64,000 nt of DNA from Proteles cristata cristata (GCA_017311185.1 JAESUZ010001279.1:496001-560000), one strand, 5' to 3'; positions 11,110 to 22,599 are shown, numbered from the stretch's first letter. The notes: a model not told the origin generated them from the sequence alone. Translations and numbers: made by a program.

Positions 11110-11335
11110 CGGGCATCCTGGAACACAGAAAGAACATTAGGGAAAAACGGATAATCTGAATAAAGTAAAACTTCAGATAATATATCTATATAGGTTTATT
11201 AACTGTAACAAATATACTGTAAAAATGTAATATATTAATAACAGTAAAATGGTTTGTAGGAACTCCACAATCTTGCAAATTTTCTGTAAATCTAAAATTA
11301 TTCTAAAAATAACGCTTATTTTTAAAAAAGACTTT
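11110..11335 (+). mobile_element. Old L1-like 3' end
   Basis: AT-rich tail region resembling L1M 3' ends (taggtttattaactgtaaca ... ctgtaaatctaaaattattc ... taaaaataacg). Weak, decayed match. Confidence 0.4.
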
Positions 11336-11405
11336 GGAAAGGCCCTTCACTTTTCAGGACCCACCTTTAAAAGGCAAGGACAGAATTTGTAAATCACTTT
11401 CTTTT

Positions 11406-11617
11406 GTTTTGTTTTTAATATTGATTTATTTTTGAGAGACAGACACAGTGCAAGCAGGGGAGGAACAGAGAGAGAAAGGGAGACACAGAATCGGAAGCAG
11501 GCGCCAGGCTCCGAGCTGTCAGCACGGAGCCCAACTCGGGCATCGAACCCACAAACAGTGAGATCATGACTTGAGCTGAAGTCGGACGCTCAACCGACTG
11601 AGCCACCCAAGTGCCCC
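11406..11617 (-). mobile_element. SINEC_Fc-type SINE
   Basis: Antisense full-length copy ending ccacccaagtgcccc. Confidence 0.92.
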
Positions 11618-12649
11618 ATCAATCACCACTTTCTTGTACTTACTGTCAGTATGCTGGCAGGTAGGGAGAGGATACTAGAATAGAATCTTCTGTGAGATGC
11701 CATAATGATGTCAGATACAATGGGAAGGTGAGGAAGTCCCCCACCCGTCAGAGCTGCAAAGGAAGTGATGCTGACCCGGCCCCTCAGTGGGTCAACCTGA
11801 GCAAGGAAATACGAGGGGTCAGAGGGAGGAGGGGAATGGGGTGGAATTTACTTGGGGGCGGCCCTGGGCTTGCTGGGAGGTTTCTTCCAGCCCCTCCTTC
11901 CACCAGGAGGAGTCCAGAAAGCGTGTTAGTCTGGGTCCTTGCATTTGGAGGACCCCGCGGACATGCGTCTGACATTGCCTAGGAAATCCAGTTGGACTGC
12001 CCCACTGCTTTGGTGGAAAGGCTCAAAACACGCAGCCGTCTGCAGTCCTTCTAGAGGTCCTTGAATCACTTGTGGGCCTTGGGGGAGAGGTGGAGACGGG
12101 CATCGATTCTCTGAGGGTCCTACCCGAAAGGGCTGCCTGGGGGCCGAGGGAGGAATGATGGATTTCTAGGGCTGAAGAAGTTGCAAGTTAACTCCCCAAA
12201 TCAAGTTGCATTTGCCAGAATCAGGAGTTCCGCAGCCAAGAATTCTCCAAGTTGCAAATCTCCAAAGAAATTCCCAAAATACCCATGAGAGGAAATGGAC
12301 CTGAGTAACAGCCCCGGGAGAGCATGGAGCGTCCCATGGGATGGATCAGACCTTGTCCCATCCCCCCACCTCTGCCACGTGGGTTGGACACTGAGCCCGT
12401 GGGGGTGGGGAGCGAATGGGCAGGGCACCAAGGAAGTTAACAGAGAGCAGCAAACTCCGACCACCCCCCTTCCGGCAGGCAGGCCCCTGCCCTGCCCTGA
12501 CCCACAGCTGGTCCGGGAATGGAGCTTGAAGGACCGGTTCATAGCTAGGACTGGAAATATTCGTTTCTGAACGGAGACTGAGCTTGTGACCGAAAGTAAC
12601 CCTCACATTATCTTCTACCGAAAATGAGCAGAAAAGTTGGGGGCCTACG
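11618..12649. other. Unique sequence, no gene seen
   Basis: 1 kb of SINE-free sequence with moderate GC. No motif or splice pair recognised. Confidence 0.5.
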
Positions 12650-12998
12650 TTAGGGGTTGAATTATGCACCCCCTCCCCAAAGAAGATATTTTGAAGTCCT
12701 CATCTCCAGGGCTTTAGAATGGGACCTTATTTGGAAAGGGGGTCATTGCAGATGGAATGAGTTAAGATGAGGTGGTACTGACAGGGAGAATGCAGCAGTG
12801 ATGAAGGCAGAGTCGGGAGGGACACAGCAACCCACCAAAGCGGGGAAGAGGCAAGAAGGACCACCCCCCACCCCGCACCTCTGCAGGTTGCACAGGGAGC
12901 ACAGCCCTGCTAAGAATCGCTAGTCCAATTCCAGCATCCAGACCCGTAAGACAGTAAAATGGTTGTTTTCAGCCACCCAGTGTGCAGTACTTTGTTAC
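12650..12998 (+). mobile_element. Ancient mammalian repeat (LTR-like)
   Basis: ggttgaattatgcacccc, gaatgggaccttatttggaa, cagatggaatgagttaagat and a 3' end ttcagccacccagtgtgcag ... tttgttacag follow a common old mammalian repeat. A SINE inserted at its end. Two opposite-strand copies lie at 17843 and 22080. I am unsure of the formal family name. Confidence 0.5.
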
Positions 12999-13010
12999 AG
13001 AAGCCCTGGG

Positions 13011-13178
13011 GCCACCTGGGTGGCTCAGTTGGTTAGGCATCTGACTTCGGCTCAGGTCATGATCTCATGGTTTGTGGGTTCGAGCCCCGCGTCAGGCTCT
13101 GTGCTGACAGCTCAGAGCCTGGAGCCTATTGCAGATTCTGTGTTTCTCTCTCTCTCTGACCCTCCCCTGCTTACACTG

Positions 13179-13214
<36 letters not shown>

Positions 13215-13235
13215 AGAAATAAAAAAAAAAAAAAA
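13011..13235 (+). mobile_element. SINEC_Fc-type SINE
   Basis: Sense copy with perfect duplication agaagccctggg (12999-13010, 13236-13247), inserted at the end of an ancient repeat. Confidence 0.95.
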
Positions 13236-13499
13236 AGAAGCCCTGGGAAATTCCTACAGCCTCTTAGAGCTTTCATCCAGGGCCCTGAGACTGTTCCCCT
13301 GGATGCACTTAAAGAGATGGTGAAAGGGAACGTTGGGTTCAGCATGTTGCATGAGTCACGCATACAGTCTACCACTTCCTCCAACTGTCCTGTCCAATAA
13401 ATCTCCCCAAAAAACCAAGGGAGTGTGACGGGCTCCTGGCATCGAAGCCTAGCCCCATAGGAGGTACCAAAGGAAAGGGGACAACGTATAGTGATGACA

Positions 13500-13720
13500 A
13501 ACTCAGGCTCCACTTCCAAGAACGTAGCCCGCAGATATAGTCACATATGCGCAAAACGGGGTGCGCCTGCGTACGGTTATTCGCTGAAGCGTTGTGTGTA
13601 GTAACGCAAGGTTGGAAACCACCTGAGTGTGCATCGGGGCGGGGCGGGGGGGCAGTTAAGTAAATGTTGGTACTCCACACTCTGGCACACTGTACAACTC
13701 TTTAAAAAAAGAAAAGAAGA
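13500..13720 (+). mobile_element. Possible old L1 ORF2 fragment
   Basis: Pieces such as caaggttggaaaccacctga and taaatgttggtactccacac resemble the sense-strand L1 3' ORF2 region. Low certainty. Confidence 0.35.
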
Positions 13721-13760
13721 AGCAGCTCTCTGTGCATTGATACAGAAATAGATATATCTA

Positions 13761-13975
13761 GGGGTGCCTGGATGGCTCAGTCAGTTAAGCATCCAACTTT
13801 AGCTCAGATCATGATCTCATGGTCCATGAGTTCAAGCCCCGCGTCGGACTCTGTGCTGACAGTTCAGAGCCTGGAGCCTGCTTCAGATTCTGTGTCTCCC
13901 TCTCTCTCTCTCTGCCCCTCCCCCGTTCATGCTCTGTCTCCCTCAAAAATAAATAAAAACATTTTTAAAAATTAA
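13761..13975 (+). mobile_element. SINEC_Fc-type SINE
   Basis: Sense full-length copy (ggggtgcctggatggctcag ... aaataaataaaaacattt). Confidence 0.92.
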
Positions 13976-14583
13976 AAACATTAGAAACATCTGCAATATA
14001 GTAATCTACCTTCTGTGCTAAAGGCAGAGAGGCTGATAAGAAAATATAAGCATATTTGTTTATATTTGCGTAAAGAACCCCGAAGCCTGCACAAGAAGCT
14101 TTAAAAAGTTGGGGGCAGGGGAATGCAGAGGCAAGTGGCAGGAAGAGGAAGGGGACTTTTCACTCTGTCACTTTTTATGCTGGGTTGTTTTTGAGCCATG
14201 TGAGCACATGATCTACTAATAAAAGGAAATGAAGTGTGAATAAGGAGAATGTGGAGACAACTGATTTTCTGGAGTGAGGAGTGACTGAATATAGAACTGA
14301 CCTTTGATAAACACGAGTCTGAACTGAGCAGGGGGCCACTTATATGCAGATTTTTACAGATTTTTCTCCATAAATATAGTATAGTGCTGAAACGGATTTT
14401 CTTTTATGGTTTTCTTAATAATATGTTCCTTTCTCTAGCTTACTTTACTGTAAGAATACAGTATACAATATGTTTAACACCCAAAGTGAGTGTTAATCGA
14501 CTGCTTATGTTATCAGCAAGGGTTCTGGTGAACAGTAGGCGATTAGTAGTTAAGTTTTGGGGGGAATCAAAAGTTGTATACTT

Positions 14584-14832
14584 GGGGCATCTAGTCGGTT
14601 AAGCGTCTGACTCTTGATTTCAGCTCAGGTCATGATCTCACAATTCATGAGATCGAGCCCTGCATCAGGCTCTATGCTAAGTGTGGAGCATGCTTGAGAT
14701 TCTCTCTCTCCCTCTTTCTCTTTCTGCCCCATTCCCTACTCATACTTGCATTTGCATGCTCTCTGTCTCTGTGTCTCTGTCTCTGTCTCTCCCTGTCTCT
14801 CAATATAAATAAATAAATAAACTTCAAAAAAA
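14584..14832 (+). mobile_element. SINE, older subfamily, inside Tigger element
   Basis: Sense copy with an extended tgtctct body; lacks part of the head (ggggcatctagtcggttaag). Confidence 0.88.
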
Positions 14833-14845
14833 AGAATTATATGCT

Positions 14846-15057
14846 GGGGCACCTTGGGTGGCTCAGTCGGTTAAGCCTCCAACTTCGGCTCAGGTCATGA
14901 TCTCACAGTTTATGAGTTTGAGTCCCACGTCGGGCTCTCTGTGCTGACAGCTCAGAGCCTGGAGCCTGCTTTGGATTCTGCATCTCCTCTCTCTGCTCCT
15001 TCCCAGCTCACACTCTTTCTCTCTCTCTCAAAAATAAACATTAACAAAACATTTTTA
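14846..15057 (+). mobile_element. SINEC_Fc-type SINE, inside Tigger element
   Basis: Second sense copy at the same spot; agttgtatac, aattatatgc and agttatatac mark the three junctions. Confidence 0.9.
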
Positions 15058-15339
15058 AGTTATATACAGATTTTTGACTTGATGGGAGGTATACCCCAAA
15101 ACCCCCAAGCTATTCAAAGGTCAACTTGCATGGAATATCAAATGACTGTGGAGATCCAGCACAGTCAGCCAGGAGGTTAGGAACTGATCAGAGAACCATC
15201 AGATGTTTTGAACCAGTACATAGTATCAGGAAAAATCAGTCGAGGCAGTGTACAGTCTAGGTCAGGGGGAGGAGAGACTGACATGGGGAAGGTGGGAAAT
15301 GATGTCTGGGACCAGTAGTGGCAATAGGGCTGGAGATAG

Positions 15340-15347
15340 AGGGTTTC

Positions 15348-15378
<31 letters not shown>

Positions 15379-15578
15379 CAATTTATTTTTGAGAGAGAGA
15401 GAGAGAGTGAGCATGAGCAGGGGAGGGTCAGAGAGAGAAGGAGACACAGAATCTGAAGCAGGCTCCAGGCTTTGAGCTGTCAGCATAGAGCCCAACGCGG
15501 GGCTCGAACCCATGAACCATGAGATCATGACCTGAGCCAAAGTCCGACGCTTAACCGACTGAGTCACCCAGACGCCTC
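15340..15578 (-). mobile_element. SINEC_Fc-type SINE
   Basis: Antisense copy with a (TTTTC)n tail expansion at 15342-15379. Confidence 0.92.
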
Positions 15579-15779
15579 TAGACGTTTTCAAGAAAGATCT
15601 AAAATGAATAATTCCAGCTGAACTTCTTATACATCAAGTGCTGCTTGAAATAAATGGGTAATCATCGTAGAGTTATTTTTGCCTTATGGGTACATTCCTT
15701 CTAACTGTTTCTGGCATACAAAATACTGTTTAAGGCTGCCTATGTTTTAGGCCTTTATTTTGAACTAGATTTGGAACTT

Positions 15780-15997
15780 AAAAAAATTTTTTTTAAATGG
15801 TTTATTTATTTTTGAGACAGAGAGAGACAGAGCATGAGCAGGGGAGGGGCAGAGAGAGAGGGAGCCACAGAATCCGAAGCAACTCCAGGCTCTGAGCTGT
15901 CAGCACAGAGCCTGACGCAGGCCTTGAATTCACAAACCATGAGATCATGACCTGAGCTGAAGTTGGACATCAACCAACTGAGCCACCCAGGCGCCCC
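15780..15997 (-). mobile_element. SINEC_Fc-type SINE
   Basis: Antisense copy with long, lightly diverged duplication tgaactagatttggaact (15761-15778) and tgaactaaatttggaatt (15998-16015). Confidence 0.93.
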
Positions 15998-16120
15998 TGA
16001 ACTAAATTTGGAATTTATACTGACACCACAATGTATATTTCAGCTTCCTAAAGTATATGCTGCTAGTTTGAGGGTTTTTTCTCTACACCCTTATATTTAG
16101 GTACACTTTTGTTTTTAGTG

Positions 16121-16331
16121 CTTTTTTTTTTTTTTTTTTTTTTGAGAGAGAGAGAGAACCTGAGCATGAGCGGGGAGGGGCACAGAGAGACAGCAAGCAA
16201 GAGAATCCCAAGCAGGCTCCACACTGTCAGCATGGAACCTGACACTGGGCTAAAACTCATGAACCCTGAGATCATGCTCTGATTCAAAATCAAAAGTCAG
16301 GCTCTCAACCAACTGAGCCACCCAGGCACCC
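16121..16331 (-). mobile_element. SINE, older subfamily
   Basis: Antisense copy with a T(22) tail; head ends ccacccaggcaccc. Confidence 0.9.
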
Positions 16332-16472
16332 ATATGTATACTGTTTTTTGAGTTATTTCCTCAGGTTGCAGACTTTAACAATATTTTCTGTTGTGTTCAG
16401 TGAAAATCTTTGGCTCTATATGTGGTAAATATTCCAACTTACATCAACCGAAACATACCTGGTTCTGGTGCC

Positions 16473-16701
16473 CTTTTATTTTTGTTTTTTTTTTTTTTGA
16501 AAGTTTATTTACTTTGAGAGAGATAGAGACAGCACCAGCAGGGTAGGGGCAGAGAGAGGGAGAGAGAGAGAGAATCCCAAGCAGGCTGCATAATGTCAGC
16601 ACAGAGCCCAGTCCAGGGCTTGAACCCACAAACCGTGTGATCATGACCTGAGACAAAACTAAGAGTCAGAAGCTCCTCCAACTGAGCCATGCAGGGCCCC
16701 C
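16473..16701 (-). mobile_element. SINE, older subfamily
   Basis: Antisense copy, diverged head (gagccatgcagggcccc). Confidence 0.88.
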
Positions 16702-16759
16702 TGGCGCATTTTTAAAATTAAAGATCTTCATTGCCCCCTAGAGCGTTAGTATTATATCC

Positions 16760-16840
16760 ATATATTCTTAATTGGTATTATTTCATTAACTCAACAAATA
16801 TTTATTGAGCATCTATTATGAGACATGGTGTAGCAAAGAT
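16760..16840 (+). mobile_element. L2/MIR fragment
   Basis: caacaaatatttattgagca followed by tctattatgagacatgg is the common L2/MIR end phrase. Confidence 0.4.
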
Positions 16841-16849
16841 GTGTAGTTG

Positions 16850-17310
16850 TCTCTTAGTATCCAATCTCTCCTTCCTCCACAATAACAGAGTTTTCAACTG
16901 GATGCAACGTAGTGCAAAATAATTACTGTACTTCCCAGCCTCTCTCGCGATTAGCGTGGACCTGCAGGCAAGTGCACAACAGGATGTGAGCAGAAGTGAT
17001 GTGTGCAACATTTGGATCTTATTCTGAGAGAGAGGGGCAATGCCCTTCCCCTCCTCTCTCCGTCCTGCTACTCTGAACACGGACAGAGTGAGAGGCCATC
17101 TTGGATCATGAGTCATGAGGATTCTGGTAGCACCTCTCGGAAGGTGGAGGAACAAGACAGGGGAGCCTGGACCTGCACGATCTCATTGAGCTGGACTCCC
17201 TTCCAGCTCCGGACCACCTCTGTCCACACTGTTATGTGAGAAACAGACTTCTATCTTGTGTAAGTCACTCTTACTTGGGGTCAGTAAAGCACAACCAAAC
17301 CTGTAGCCAC
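16850..17310 (+). mobile_element. Ancient mammalian LTR-like repeat
   Basis: ggatgtgagcagaagtgatg, ggccatcttggatcatgagt, cttctatcttgtgtaagtca and gggtcagtaaag follow a known old mammalian repeat (MLT/MER-like, exact name uncertain). No coding content. Confidence 0.5.
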
Positions 17311-17431
17311 GCTAATACGCAGAGATTGTTCTGGGTTTGGGAATACACAGTGAAGGACATAGCTCCCCTCTACTGGGGAAGATACATGCTTTAAAAAAAT
17401 AATACAATTTGTTCATTTAAAAGTATTTACT

Positions 17432-17652
17432 GGGGCACCTGGGTGGCTCCGTCGGTTAAGCATCCATCTGACTTGGGCTCAGGTCATGATCTTGCAGTTC
17501 TCAAGTTCAGGCCCCGCACCGGGCTCTCAGTTGTCCACGCAGAGCCTGCTTTGGATCCTCTGCATCCCTCTTTCTGCCCTTGTGTGCCTGTTCTCTCTCT
17601 CTTTTTCGATCTCAAAAATAAATAAACATTTAAAAAATAGTAAAAGAAAAAT
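17432..17652 (+). mobile_element. SINE, older subfamily
   Basis: Sense copy; aaaagtatttactg before and aaaagtcatttattg after are likely the duplicated target. Confidence 0.88.
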
Positions 17653-17842
17653 AAAAGTCATTTATTGAGTGTCCACTATGTACCAGGCACCTGTGGTGGG
17701 AGTATCCAGCTGAAGCTGAAATAAGGCCGTGAGCAGGAAATGAGCAAAGTCATTTCCCAGGTACTATAAGGAGAGGCAGAGGCACAATGGTTCAGGACAA
17801 ATGGCTCCAGAGAGACAAGGAAAGATGCCGAGAGCCCTGTAT
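17653..17842 (+). mobile_element. L2/MIR fragment
   Basis: atttattgagtgtccactat and gtaccaggcacctgtggtgg are L2/MIR-type wording next to a SINE tail. Confidence 0.4.
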
Positions 17843-18070
17843 TCATTTGCAGGGTCCACCGTAACAAAATATCACAGACTGAATGACGTAAGCCATAAGA
17901 ACAGAGTTCCTCACAGGCTAGAGATTTGGCATCGAGGTGTTGGCAGGGCCAGTTTCTTGTGAGGGCCTCTCTCTTTGGCTCAGAGATAGCTGTCTTCTCC
18001 CTGTGTCTTCACATGGTCTTCTTTCTGCCTGTGTTTATGTCCTAACCTCTTCTTCTTATAAGAGCCAGTC

Positions 18071-18185
18071 AGGGTGCCTGGCTGGCTCATTCAGAAGAGC
18101 TTGCAACTCTTGATCTTGGGGGTGTGAATTTGAGCCCCACGTTGGGTATAGAGATTAGCTTAAAAAATAAAAACATATTTTAAAA
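18071..18185 (+). mobile_element. Short tRNA-derived SINE (old type)
   Basis: agggtgcctggctggctcat to gggtatagagattagctt plus A-tail; no CT body. Nested in an ancient repeat. Confidence 0.8.
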
Positions 18186-18257
18186 AGAAAGAACTCTACG
18201 AGTCATGTTAGACTAAGACCCACCCATATGACCTCATTTGACCTTAATTACTTCTTT

Positions 18258-18472
18258 TTTAAAACATTTTTTTTTTATGTTTTATTTATTTCTAGAGAGA
18301 GAGTGTGAGCAGGGGAGGGTCAGAGAGAGAGGGAGTCACAGACTGAAACAGGCTCCAGGCTCTGAGCTGGCAGTCAGCACAGAGCCCGACGCGGGGCCCG
18401 AACCCATGAACCGCGAGATCATGACCTAAGCAAAAGTCGGACGCTTAACCGACTAAGCCACCCAGGCGCCCC
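18258..18472 (-). mobile_element. Young SINEC_Fc subfamily
   Basis: Antisense copy with perfect 18-bp duplication gaccttaattacttcttt (18240-18257, 18473-18490). Confidence 0.96.
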
Positions 18473-18825
18473 GACCTTAATTACTTCTTTAAAAACCCTA
18501 TCGCCAAGAAAGGGGAACCCTCTTGCACTGTTGGTGGGAATGCATACTGGTGAAGCCGCTTTAGAAAACAATATGGAGGTTCCTCAAAAGGTTAAAAATA
18601 GAACTACCCTACAACCCAGCAACTGCACTACTAGGTATTTACCCAAAGGATAAAAAATACTAATTCAAAGGGGCACAGGCACCCCCAGTGTTTATAGCAG
18701 CGCTATCAACAATAGGCAAATTATAGAAAGAGCCCAAATGTCCATCAACTGATGAATGGATAAAGAAGAGGCGATGTGTATACACAGTGGAATATTACTC
18801 GGTGATCAAAAAGAATGCAGTCTTG

Positions 18826-19042
18826 GGGTGCCTGGGTGGCTTAGTCGGTTAAGCGTCCGACTTTTGCTTAGGTCATGATCTCACGTTCGTGGGTTCGAGC
18901 CCCGCGTCGGGCTCTGTGCTGACTGCCAGCTCAGAGCCTGGAGCCTGTTTCAGAGTCTGTGATTCCCTCTCTCTCTGACCCTCCCCTGCTCACACTGTCT
19001 CTCTCTCTCTCCCAGAAATAAATAAAAACATTAAAAAAAAAA
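18826..19042 (+). mobile_element. Young SINEC_Fc subfamily, nested in L1
   Basis: Sense copy with perfect 18-bp duplication aaaaagaatgcagtcttg (18808-18825, 19043-19060), splitting the L1 ORF2 terminus. Confidence 0.96.
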
Positions 19043-19387
19043 AAAAAGAATGCAGTCTTGCCATTTGCAGTGATGTGGATGGAGCTACAGTGTATTATGC
19101 TAAGTGAAAAAAGTCAGAGAAAGACAAATACTATATGATTTCACTCATATGTAGAGTTTAAGAAACAAAACAGATGAACATTGGGAAAGGGAAAAAAGAG
19201 AGAGAGAGGCAAACCAGAAGAGACTCTTAACTATAGAGAACAAACTGTGGGTTGATGGAGGAAGAGAGTGGCGGATGAGTAGAATGGGCATTAAGGAGGG
19301 CGCTTGTGATGAGCACTAGGTGTTGTAAGTGATGAGTCTCTAAAATCTACTCTGGAAACCAGTATTACAGTATATGTTAACTAAGTA

Positions 19388-19599
19388 GAATTTTTTTTAA
19401 TGTTTATTAATTTATTTTGAGAGAGAGTGAGCAAGCTTGGGAAGGGCAGAGAAAGAGAAAGAGACAGAGACAGAGACTCTGTCTCTACAGAATCCTAAGC
19501 AGGTTCCTCACTGTCAGCACAGAGCCTGACTCGGGCCTATATCTCACAAACTGCAAGATCATGACTTGAGCCAAACCAACTGAGCCACATGGCACCCCA
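19388..19599 (-). mobile_element. SINE, nested in L1 3' UTR
   Basis: Antisense copy with duplicated gagacag units; taactaagtagaatt and taactagaattt mark its edges. Confidence 0.88.
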
Positions 19600-19755
19600 A
19601 CTAACTAGAATTTAAGTAAACACTTCAAAAAATTAAAAATAAAAACCTGTTTCCAAATACAGTTATGTTCTGAATTAATAGGCGGGGGGTGGGAGGTGGT
19701 GGTTAGGATTTCAACATATTAACTTGGAAGAGACATGGTTCAGCCCACAACGGGC

Positions 19756-20449
19756 TCCTTTTTCTGGGGTCCTGGTTGCAAAGCACAGAGCCATGCCTGT
19801 CCCCCATGCAGACAAGACAAGAAGGGGTCGTCACAGTGGGCTCAGCTGAGCTGTGAAGGCTCTCAGGCGTCATGCGTTCAGTCTCCCTCCTGGAGAGCCA
19901 GGCCAGGTCCCGCTGGCACATAGCTGGGTTCACTGTGGGATCCCAGGGGGTGGAGACAGGTGGGTGAGCATGTCCCTGGAGCTTCTGGATGGAGCCTGAG
20001 CCCCGGGGTGAACGTATGACAGCGTCCACAGGAAACAGCAAAAGAGTATAGCAGAGGTACCAGTTCCGCAGACCAGAGGTGCAGGGCTGAAGCTTAGGGC
20101 AAAGTCAGGTGCAGAACAGGCGATGGGGACATCAGAAAGGACGAGGGCCGGGATGGAAATATCCATCCAGGTTGTATCCTCGCCAGCAGAAAGGTGAGCT
20201 TGTAGGGATAATCGGCTCATGTCATGGAGTTATGTGATGATTTCAGGGTCTTGCCCTGCAGGACAGACCCCCCATCTTCATGTGCCCGTATAGACATGCT
20301 CCACACGTCCTCGGGGAAATGATCTCCCTGACTATGTACTTCTGCCAGCCTGGGAAAATAATGGACTGATGCCTGTCCTAGGTGTGAGCCTCAACCCACC
20401 AGGGAGACCGCTCAGAACGTTGCAACACTTCATTCAAAAATCTATGCCC
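19756..20449. other. Unique sequence, no gene seen
   Basis: About 0.7 kb, moderate GC, overlapping open frames on both strands with no family resemblance. Confidence 0.5.
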
Positions 20450-20598
20450 AGGGCACCTCGGTGACTCAGTGGGTTAAGCATCTGATGCTTGATTTCAGCT
20501 CAACTCATGGTCTTGCAGTTTGTGAGTTAGAGCTCCGAGTAGTGCAGAGCCTACTTGGGAGTCTCTCTCCCTCTGTCTCTGCCCCTTCCCTGCTTGTG

Positions 20599-20630
<32 letters not shown>

Positions 20631-20659
20631 ATAAATAAATAAACTTAAAAAAAAACAAA
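20450..20659 (+). mobile_element. SINE, older subfamily
   Basis: Sense copy; tctatgccca and gctatgccca flank it. Confidence 0.88.
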
Positions 20660-20746
20660 GGCTATGCCCATTCTCTGAGAGTGCTCTCCACTCTTCATCA
20701 GAGAGAATGGACCGTGACCTGGGCAAGTATACTGGTCTTTATTTCT

Positions 20747-20969
20747 TTTTTTTTTTTTTTAATATTTTTATTTATTTCTAGAAGAGAGAGAGAGATAGCG
20801 TGAGCAGGGGAGGGTCAGAGAGAGAGGGAGTCACAGACTGAAACAGGCTCCAGGTTCTGAGCTGGCAGTCAGCACAGAGCCCGACACGAGGCTCAAACCC
20901 ACGAACCGCGAGATCATGACCTAAGCGAAAGTCGGACGTTTAACCGACTAAGCCACCCAGGCGCCCCAT
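20747..20969 (-). mobile_element. Young SINEC_Fc subfamily
   Basis: Antisense copy with duplication tggtctttatttct (20733-20746, 20970-20983). Confidence 0.95.
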
Positions 20970-21015
20970 TGGTCTTTATTTCTAAAGGTTAGAAAAATAT
21001 ATACATTACTGTACA

Positions 21016-21222
21016 GGGACACGTGGGTGGCTTAGTCGGTTAAGCATCTTATTGGTTTCAGCTCAGGTCATGATCTTTTGGCTTTGTGAGTCCGAGCCCC
21101 ACATCAGGCTCTGTGCTGGGCATGGAACCTGCTTGGGATTCTCTTGCTCTTCCCCTCTCTCTGCCCCTCCCTCACTTGCTTGCTCTCTCAGAATAAATAA
21201 ACACTTAAAAGTACTTTAAAGA
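21016..21222 (+). mobile_element. SINE, older subfamily
   Basis: Sense copy (gggacacgtgggtggcttag) with an AATAAATAAACACTT tail. Confidence 0.88.
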
Positions 21223-21684
21223 TTACTGTATATATTCAGGAGCCATAGATGTCTAGGATTGCCCTCCTTTTTCTTTCTTGTGTTTCCCATACTTCTCCAA
21301 GTTTCATTAAAATATAGATACACAGAAAAGTGTCTTCACTTTCAACACCATAAAATCTTAGAGAGGCAGAATTTACAGGGAGGGTCTTAATTTCGACTTC
21401 TCAGAATAGAAGCAGAGTTTCTGAGGGACCCAGAGCTTGAACGGTTCATTTGAGAATGAGCTATGGTCATGCGGCTATTATCCATTCAATTCCTCAGCAT
21501 AATTTATCTTTCATATCAATAGCTCCCTGGGAAGCCAGTGTGACAGTAAAGTGACACCAATTCTGACAAATGACAGAGGGAGTTCTGTCTTCTGTGTGGC
21601 ATGCTTGCTAAGCCTCAGACTCCAGTGAGTCTACCTGGGTTCGTGTTCTAGTTCTGATTTTCTGGGTGATTTTGAAGTAATGAT

Positions 21685-22076
21685 TTTTTTTCTTTTTAAA
21701 AAATATTTATTTTGGGGGCGCCTGGGTGGCTTAGTCGGTTAAGCGTCCGACTTTCGCTCGGGTCATGATCTCGCGGTTCGTGGGTTCGAGCCCCGCGTCG
21801 GGCTCTGTGCTGACTGCCAGCTCGGAGCCTGGAGCCTGTTTCAGTCTGTGACTCCCTCTCTCTCTGACCCTCCCCTGCTCATGCTGTCTCTCTCTCTCTC
21901 CTAGAAAAAAAAAAATATTTATTTTTGAGAGAGAGCGAGAGCAAGAGCAAGGAAGGACCAGGGAGAGGGAGACAGAGGATCTGAAGCAGGCTCTGCCCTG
22001 AGAGCATAGAGCCTGAAGCAGGATTCAAACTCACCAACTATGAGATCACGATCTGAGCCAATATCAGAAGTTGGAC
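21685..22076 (-). mobile_element. Older SINE, host of the nested copy
   Basis: Tail at 21685-21714 and body/head at 21906-22076 (gagagagcgagagcaagagc to aagttggacc) are one antisense element split by the young SINE. Confidence 0.85.
21715..21905 (+). mobile_element. Young SINEC_Fc subfamily, nested in an older SINE
   Basis: Sense copy inserted into the T-tail of an antisense SINE; aaaaatatttattttt recurs on both sides. Confidence 0.92.
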
Positions 22077-22079
22077 CGG

Positions 22080-22435
22080 CTCTCTGCTAGCTTTGAGAGG
22101 CTGCCGGCCATCCTTAGCATCCCTTGTCCTGTGGATATATCCTTCCCATCCCTGCCTCTGTCTTCACACCTCCATCCTCTCCATGTGTCTCTGTGTCTCA
22201 TGTCTTCCTTTCCCCTTCACTTATGATTTCTTTAATGAAGGCACCTGTCATTGGATTTAGGGTTCACTCTGAATCTAGAATGATCTGCTTTCGAGATCCT
22301 TAACTTCATTACATCTGCAAAACCAGAAACCAAAACGAAACTGAAACACCCTTTCTAAGTAAGGTCTTCCGTAAGTTCTGGACTAGGATGTGGCCACAGC
22401 TTTTCGGGAGGACATAATTCAACCCACTACAGGGC
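22080..22435 (-). mobile_element. Ancient mammalian repeat, antisense
   Basis: Decayed copy of the family at 17843: atgtgtctctgtgtctcatg, ccctttctaagtaaggtctt and ggacataattcaacccacta in the same order. Confidence 0.45.
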
Positions 22436-22599
22436 GATACGATCCTCCGTACCCTAGCACGTGCCGTGTGCGGATAAAACATGCTGCTTTCCGTAGTCTT
22501 TCATTTTGGGTGTTAAGTCGCAGAGCATACTTAAATTGGACAGCTCCAAAGTTTTCTTTGTCGTTCAGAGCGAACCGTAGGCACAGCCACACCCTGAGC

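Larger units (their letters stand above)
14296..15128 (+). mobile_element. Tigger-type (pogo/Tc1-mariner) non-autonomous DNA transposon, interrupted
   Basis: Left end gacctttgataaacacgagt and right end ttcaaaggtcaactt are imperfect inverted repeats of the Tigger2-like form (ends resembling cagttgacccttgaacaac). Internal landmarks are ggccacttatatgcagattt, the tract tagcttactttactgtaaga, and ttagtagttaagttttgggg. Two SINEs (14584-15057) sit inside the right half. It is an ancient element with no transposase frame left. Confidence 0.75.
18506..19640 (+). mobile_element. L1 3' end (5'-truncated), with nested SINEs
   Basis: Starts ggaaccctcttgcactgttg, continues through the ORF2 C-terminal region (gtccatcaactgatgaatgg), and ends in a carnivore L1 3' UTR (gatgagcactaggtgttgta) with an A-rich tail. 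SINEs at 18826-19042 and 19388-19599 are nested in it. It sits inside an ancient repeat. Confidence 0.8.
17843..19755 (-). mobile_element. Ancient mammalian repeat (same family as 12650), split by four or more insertions
   Basis: Pieces at 17843-18070, 18186-18257, 18473-18505 and 19640-19755 join into one antisense copy: ccaccgtaacaaaatatcac, ctccctgtgtcttcacatgg, ccatatgacctcatttgacc, then tttccaaatacagttatgtt and cagcccacaac. Two SINEs and an L1, itself holding two SINEs, interrupt it. Confidence 0.6.
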
